19,071 bases of DNA from Hyphomicrobiales bacterium (GTDB lineage Bacteria; Pseudomonadota; Alphaproteobacteria; Rhizobiales; Xanthobacteraceae): positions 15,117-34,187 of the forward strand of contig PKXB01000163.1 in NCBI GenBank assembly GCA_003133345.1. The letters are read 5' to 3'. Numbering within the stretch: the first letter of the stretch is position 1; every line of letters begins with the position of its first letter. Below, one piece after another: positions 15,468 through 19,071 of this stretch. A model generated the notes under the pieces. That model had not been told where the DNA came from and did no database searches. It worked only from the letters and a program-made list of their open reading frames with translations. Position numbers and translations under genes: made by a program.

Positions 15468-16142
15468 ATGATTTCCCGACCTCAGACTTCCCGACCCAAA
15501 CAGGCCGACCCGCGCCCGGCGCCGCGCCTCTATCTGGTGACGCCGCCGGTCGCTGACGCGCAAGCATTTTCCGTGACTCTTGCCGCGGCCCTGGCGGCCG
15601 GTGACGTCGCCGCCGTGCTGCTGTGCCTGGCCGAGGGTGACGAGCGCACGCAGATCAACCGCGCCAAGACGCTCAGCCCCGCCGTCCAGGACAAGGGCGC
15701 GGCGCTGCTGCTCGACGGCCACGCCGACCTGGTGGCGCGCGCCGGCGCCGACGGCGCGCATTTGACCGGCATTGCGGAGTTCACCGCCGCGCTGGAGCTT
15801 CTCAAGCCCGAACGCATCGTGGGCGTCGGCGGCCTGACCACCCGCCACGACGCCATGGCCGCGGCCGAAGCGGGCGCCGACTACGTAATGTTCGGCGAGC
15901 CCGGCGCTGCCGGCGAACGGCCGAGTTTCGACGCGATCGAGGAGCGCGTCGCCTGGTGGGCGGAGGTGTTCGAGGCCCCTTGCGTCGCCTATGCCGCGTC
16001 GTACGAGGAAGTGGCGCCGCTGGCGAAGGCCGGCGCCGATTTCGTCGCGCTCGGCGATTGGCTGTGGCGCGACCCGCAGGCGATCGTCGAAACGATGGCC
16101 CGCGCCGCCGGGCATCTGCGCCTGCCGGAGAGCGCGGCATGA
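15468..16142 (+). CDS. ThiE/TenI-like thiamine phosphate synthase family protein (probably degenerate)
   Basis: The product of 224 residues has the TIM-barrel pattern of thiamine phosphate synthase: LYLVTPP at the first strand, then ADLVARAGADGAHLTG at the place of the usual DLALAxGADGVHLGQ, and RIVGVGGLTTRHDAMAAAEAGADYVMFG at the place of IGxSTH...AGADYxGxG. Several residues that bind pyrophosphate and the hydroxymethylpyrimidine substrate in true ThiE are missing: no QxRxK after the second strand, GGLT instead of STH, and EPGAAGERPSF instead of GPxFPTxTK. It may therefore be non-catalytic or have another ligand. ATG 15468 follows a GGGGGCC stretch; the upstream open frame from 15327 is not supported. 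The TGA overlaps the next gene's ATG. Confidence 0.8.
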   Translation: MISRPQTSRPKQADPRPAPRLYLVTPPVADAQAFSVTLAAALAAGDVAAVLLCLAEGDERTQINRAKTLSPAVQDKGAALLLDGHADLVARAGADGAHLTGIAEFTAALELLKPERIVGVGGLTTRHDAMAAAEAGADYVMFGEPGAAGERPSFDAIEERVAWWAEVFEAPCVAYAASYEEVAPLAKAGADFVALGDWLWRDPQAIVETMARAAGHLRLPESAA

Positions 16143-17113
16143 CGGCGAGGCGGCGCAGCACGATCGTTGCGCTGTGTGCGCTCGCTGCCCTGGCCGCGCC
16201 AGCATTGGCGCAGCCTGCGAAAAAAACGCCACCGCCCGTTCCGCCTGCCGCGGCCAAATCGGACACCGGCAATCTCGACCTCGCCTATGGCGCCTTTCAG
16301 CGCGGCTATTATTTGACCGCGCTCGCCGAGGCCACCAAGCGCGCGCAGCAGAATGATCCCGCCGCCATGACGTTGCTCGGCGAAATCTACGCGCAAGGCT
16401 TCGGCGTCGGCCGCGACGACAGCAAGGCCACGCAGTGGTACAAGCTCGCCGCCGGGCACGGCAACCGTGACGCCATGTTCGCGCTGGCGATGTTCAACCT
16501 CGAAGGCCGCGCCGGACCGCGCAACCCGGACGAAGCCGCCCGCCTGCTGGCGGCCGCCGCCAAGCTCGGTCACGCGCCCGCCGCCTACGATCTCGGCTTG
16601 CTCTACCTGCAAGGCCAGCAGTTCCCGCAGGACTTCGCGCGCGCCGCCGAACTGTTCCGGCAGGCCGCCGACGCCGGAAACGCGGAAGCGCAATACGCGC
16701 TGGCCACCATGGTCAAGGAAGGCCGCGGCGTGCCGAAGGACGTGTCCGAGGCCGCGCGCCTGATGGGGCTGGCCTCGATCGTCGGCAATGTCGACGCCAT
16801 GGTCGAGTACGCCATCGCCCAGTTCAACGGCAGCGGCATCGCCAAGAACGAAGCCGCCGCCGCCAGGCTGTTCCTGATCGCTGCGCGGCGCGGCAGCGCG
16901 ATCGCGCAGGACCGGCTGGCGCGCATTCTGATGGCCGGGCGCGGCGTGCCGGCCGATGCCACCGAGGCGATCAAATGGCACATCGTCGCCAAGACGGGGG
17001 GGTCCAGCGATCCCGATCTCGACGTCTTCGCCGGCAGGCAGACGCAACAGGTGCGCGACGCCGCCGAGAAGGCGGCCAACAAGTGGCTGTCGACGCTACC
17101 GCCGCGCTCTTGA
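16139..17113 (+). CDS. Exported Sel1/TPR-like repeat protein
   Basis: The product has 324 residues. Residues 1-25 are a signal peptide (TIVALCALAALAAPALAQPA), followed by a proline-rich linker (KKTPPPVPPAAAK). From about residue 60 to 285 run roughly six Sel1-type helical repeats of about 36 residues, recognisable by AMTLLGEIYAQGFGVGRD, AYDLGLLYLQGQQFPQD, AQYALATMVKEGRGVPKD and AQDRLARILMAGRGVPAD. Sel1 repeats are protein-binding scaffolds, often in envelope or signalling proteins; the partner here is unknown. The start ATG overlaps the stop of the ThiE-like gene (ATGA), so translation is coupled, and the IMPase gene follows after 33 bases. Periplasmic location is inferred from the signal peptide. 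Confidence 0.88.
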   Translation: MTARRRSTIVALCALAALAAPALAQPAKKTPPPVPPAAAKSDTGNLDLAYGAFQRGYYLTALAEATKRAQQNDPAAMTLLGEIYAQGFGVGRDDSKATQWYKLAAGHGNRDAMFALAMFNLEGRAGPRNPDEAARLLAAAAKLGHAPAAYDLGLLYLQGQQFPQDFARAAELFRQAADAGNAEAQYALATMVKEGRGVPKDVSEAARLMGLASIVGNVDAMVEYAIAQFNGSGIAKNEAAAARLFLIAARRGSAIAQDRLARILMAGRGVPADATEAIKWHIVAKTGGSSDPDLDVFAGRQTQQVRDAAEKAANKWLSTLPPRS

Positions 17114-17146
17114 CGGCGCACGCCTTCGCGGGCAGACCCCACGCGC

Positions 17147-17944
17147 ATGCACCACTCCGCTTTGCTCAACGTCATGATCGCCGCCGCGCGCAAGACCGCG
17201 CGCGCGCTCAAGCGCGATTTCGGCGAGCTGGAGAAGCTGCAGGTCTCGCTCAAAGGCCCGGCCAATTTCGTCTCGTCCGCCGACCGCCGCGCCGAGGAGA
17301 CGCTGTTCGCCGAGCTGAGCAAGGCGCGGCCCGGTTATGGCTTTCTTGGCGAGGAAGGAGGCCAACGCGAGGGCGCCGACAAGTCGCATCGCTGGATCGT
17401 CGATCCGCTCGACGGCACCACCAATTTCCTGCACGGCATTCCGCAATTCGCGATCTCGATCGCGCTCGAACGCGAGCACGCGATTATCGCCGGCCTGATC
17501 TACAATCCGGCGAACGACGAGATGTTCATCGCCGAGAAGGGCAAGGGTGCGTTCATGAACGAGCAGCGCATCCGCGTCGCCGGCCGCAAGCGCCTCGCCG
17601 ACTCCGTGATCGCCTGCGGACTGCCGCATATCGGCCGCGGCGACCTGGCGCTGGCGGCCAAGGAGACCGGCGCCATGCAGGAGCACGTCGCCGGCCTGCG
17701 CCGCTTCGGCGCCGCCGCGCTCGACCTCGCCTGGGTCGCCGCCGGCCGGCTCGACGGCTATTGGGAGCGCGATATCAAGCCGTGGGATATCGCGGCCGGA
17801 TTAATTCTGGTGCGCGAGGCCGGCGGTTTCGTCAGTGATTGCGACGACGGCGACGACATGTTCGCCAAGAGCCACGTCGCCGCCGGCAACGACGCCATCC
17901 ATAAAGAGCTGCTGCGCGTGCTTAAAGGCGCCGGAAAGGGTTGA
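17147..17944 (+). CDS. suhB: Inositol monophosphatase family protein (SuhB-like)
   Basis: This is a Mg-dependent, Li-sensitive type phosphatase fold of 265 residues. The metal and phosphate site is complete: E69/E70 in FLGEEGG, D86 and D89 in WIVDPLDGTTNFLHGIPQ, and D214 in KPWDIAAGLILVREAGG. Substrates in the family include inositol phosphate, and SuhB of E. coli also binds RNA polymerase in rRNA antitermination; which applies here cannot be told. ATG 17147 lacks a clear ribosome-binding site, but MHHSALLNVMIAAARKTAR fits the family N-terminus; the next in-frame ATG (17174) would remove part of the first helix. It follows the Sel1 gene by 33 bases and precedes the ExbB-like gene by about 127. 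Confidence 0.93.
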   Translation: MHHSALLNVMIAAARKTARALKRDFGELEKLQVSLKGPANFVSSADRRAEETLFAELSKARPGYGFLGEEGGQREGADKSHRWIVDPLDGTTNFLHGIPQFAISIALEREHAIIAGLIYNPANDEMFIAEKGKGAFMNEQRIRVAGRKRLADSVIACGLPHIGRGDLALAAKETGAMQEHVAGLRRFGAAALDLAWVAAGRLDGYWERDIKPWDIAAGLILVREAGGFVSDCDDGDDMFAKSHVAAGNDAIHKELLRVLKGAGKG

Positions 17945-17991
17945 AGCCGACCGCAATTTAAACTCAATCCGCCGATTTATGCTGGGGGACC

Positions 17992-18027
17992 GGCACAGTT
18001 GCTTTTTCCTTGGTCTGGGTCTGTGCC
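17992..18027 (+). terminator. Possible stem-loop between the IMPase and ExbB-like genes
   Basis: A perfect 7-base inverted repeat, GGCACAG (17992-17998) and CTGTGCC (18021-18027), encloses a 22-base pyrimidine-rich loop with GCTTTTTCC. It could be a weak transcript-end hairpin after the IMPase gene or an operator-like site ahead of the next gene. No T-run follows the stem. Confidence 0.25.
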
Positions 18028-18071
18028 ATATTGCGTGGGTCCGACCCGGCCGGCGCTAACTTTTGAAGCTC

Positions 18072-19049
18072 ATGGCAAAAGAACTCGATCCGCTCAAACT
18101 GTCATCGCCTCGCATCTTCCTGTTCCGGATGCTGGTGTTCGTCGTGCTCGGCGGGCTGGTCGCCTTCCTGCTGCACAAGCAGATCGAAGTGGCGTTCATG
18201 GCCAATCCCGGCCTCAACGCGCTGATCATCGGGGTCTTACTGATCGGCATCGTGCTGTCGGCGCGCCAGGTGATCCGCCTCTATCCCGAGATCGCATGGG
18301 TCAATAATTTCCGCCTCGCCGATCCCGGCCTCGCCGTCGACCGGCCGCCGGTGCTGCTGGCGCCGATGGCGGCGATCCTCGGCAGCCGCGTCGGCCGCAT
18401 GGCGATGTCGGCGCAATTGATGCGCAGCATTCTCGATTCGATCGCCACCCGCCTCGACGAGGCGCGCGATATCCTGCGCTACATGACCGGGTTGTTGGTG
18501 TTCCTCGGCCTGCTCGGCACCTTCTGGGGCCTGATCGAAACCGTGAGTTCGGTCGGTGGCGTGATCCAGGGGCTGAAAGCCGGCGGCGATGCCGGCAGCA
18601 TGTTCGACTCGCTGCGCGAGGGCCTCGCCGCGCCGCTCAGCGGCATGGGCATATCGTTCTCGTCCTCGCTGTTCGGTCTCGCCGGCTCGCTGGTGCTCGG
18701 CTTCCTCGACCTGCAATCGAGCCAGGCGCAGAACCGTTTCTACACCGAATTGGAAGACTGGCTCTCCACCACGGTTTACGACCAGGCGGCCGAGCCGATC
18801 GTGGCCGGCGGCGGCACCGGCGAGATGCGTTCGGCCATCGATCGCCTGCGCGAGGCGGTCGATCAGGCCGGCACCAGCAAGGGCGCCTCCACCGCCATGT
18901 CCAATCTGGCCGAGGCGATCCAGGGCTTGGTGCATCACATGCGTAGCGAGCAGCAGATGATCCGCGACTGGGTCGACAGCCAGGCCGAGCAGCAGCGCGA
19001 GATCAAGAAGCTGCTGGAAGTCATGGTGCGCGAGAAGGTCGACAGGTGA
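18072..19049 (+). CDS. MotA/TolQ/ExbB proton channel family protein
   Basis: The product is an inner-membrane protein of 325 residues. Two membrane helices come near the N-terminus (FRMLVFVVLGGLVAFLLHK and ALIIGVLLIGIVLSA), then a cytoplasmic part and a long hydrophobic pair: YMTGLLVFLGLLGTFWGLIE and MGISFSSSLFGLAGSLVLGF. The motif LLGTFWGLIETVSSVGGV with GLAAPLSGMGISFSSSLFGL is the family's channel-forming signature, like TolQ/ExbB GLLGTVxG...ALxTTAxGL. A C-terminal helical tail of about 100 residues (AIDRLREAVDQ, then DSQAEQQREIKKLLEVM) looks like a coiled coil and is longer than in TolQ. It probably couples proton flow to a peptidoglycan-binding partner encoded next. ATG 18072 was preferred to a TTG at 18063. 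Confidence 0.87.
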   Translation: MAKELDPLKLSSPRIFLFRMLVFVVLGGLVAFLLHKQIEVAFMANPGLNALIIGVLLIGIVLSARQVIRLYPEIAWVNNFRLADPGLAVDRPPVLLAPMAAILGSRVGRMAMSAQLMRSILDSIATRLDEARDILRYMTGLLVFLGLLGTFWGLIETVSSVGGVIQGLKAGGDAGSMFDSLREGLAAPLSGMGISFSSSLFGLAGSLVLGFLDLQSSQAQNRFYTELEDWLSTTVYDQAAEPIVAGGGTGEMRSAIDRLREAVDQAGTSKGASTAMSNLAEAIQGLVHHMRSEQQMIRDWVDSQAEQQREIKKLLEVMVREKVDR

Positions 19050-19057
19050 CCTAAATC

Positions 19058-19071
19058 ATGGCGCTTGCACG
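19058..19071 (+). CDS. First codons of the next gene (probable OmpA/MotB-like partner), cut by window edge
   Basis: ATG GCG CTT GCA follows the ExbB-like stop after eight bases and runs off the window. Only four residues (MALA) can be read, so no family can be proved. A MotB/OmpA-type peptidoglycan-binding protein is the usual neighbour of such MotA/ExbB-like genes, which makes it the best guess. Confidence 0.4.

Noticed and set aside
15042..16232. 396-codon minus-strand open frame over the TctC 5' end, ThiE-like and Sel1 genes
   Set aside because: It crosses two real genes in the antisense frame and has no recognisable domain; its end re-reads the TctC signal peptide in another frame.
17990..18010. 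Possible sigma-54 promoter (GGCAC...TTGC) upstream of the ExbB-like gene
   Set aside because: The spacing between the GG and GC elements is about seven bases, not the ten required.
18072..19071. Zorya-type defence pair (MotA-like plus OmpA-like)
   Set aside because: The channel protein has a MotA/ExbB fold, but the surroundings are housekeeping genes, no ZorC/D-like helicase or nuclease is visible, and the second gene is only four codons long here.

Overview
This is a GC-rich chromosomal window (my estimate is in the mid-60s percent) from an alphaproteobacterium of the order Rhizobiales, most likely the Bradyrhizobium / Rhodopseudomonas / Xanthobacteraceae side. That placement rests on three things: the families and their order (DUF4164-zapA-thioesterase-6S RNA-5-FCL-YmdB-like, yebC/ruvCA, tkt-gap-pgk-class I fba), the typical rhizobial intergenic palindromes, and codon use. 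It looks like core housekeeping DNA rather than a genomic island. I see no integrase, transposase, CRISPR array, tRNA or rRNA.

Left part (1-4785). The minus strand carries the start of ruvA (cut by the window edge), ruvC, then yebC and a polysaccharide pyruvyl transferase-like gene further upstream. Two plus-strand membrane transporters (TauE/SafE family and EamA family) sit between yebC and ruvC, which are direct neighbours in many proteobacteria. A six-codon ORF bridges ruvC and ruvA by two ATGA overlaps.

Middle (4918-7907). A minus-strand series reads DUF4164 coiled-coil protein, zapA, PaaI-like thioesterase, 6S RNA, 5-formyltetrahydrofolate cyclo-ligase and a YmdB-like metallophosphoesterase. 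The zapA / 6S RNA / cyclo-ligase order is an old proteobacterial neighbourhood. The roughly 380 bases without a protein gene (6341-6723) are filled by the 6S RNA and a large compound palindrome.

Right part (8103-14190). A plus-strand central carbon cluster, tkt-gap-pgk-fba, serves the Calvin/pentose phosphate interconversions and lower glycolysis, and is followed by a YfcG/YghU-like glutathione transferase. After a convergent palindromic repeat comes an orphan minus-strand TctC/Bug solute-binding protein. A second plus-strand series (15468 to the end) follows: a degenerate ThiE/TenI-like protein, a secreted Sel1-repeat protein translationally coupled to it, an inositol monophosphatase family enzyme, a MotA/TolQ/ExbB-type membrane protein, and the first codons of a further gene.

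Three families of dispersed palindromic repeats occupy intergenic DNA. The most striking has three copies (2516, 3435, 7570), and each copy begins exactly at the stop codon of a minus-strand gene. No clearly new defence or mobile system is present. The best candidates for follow-up are these stop-codon repeats, the ruvC-ruvA relay ORF, the two-domain pyruvyl transferase-like protein, and the ThiE-like/Sel1/IMPase/ExbB-like neighbourhood.
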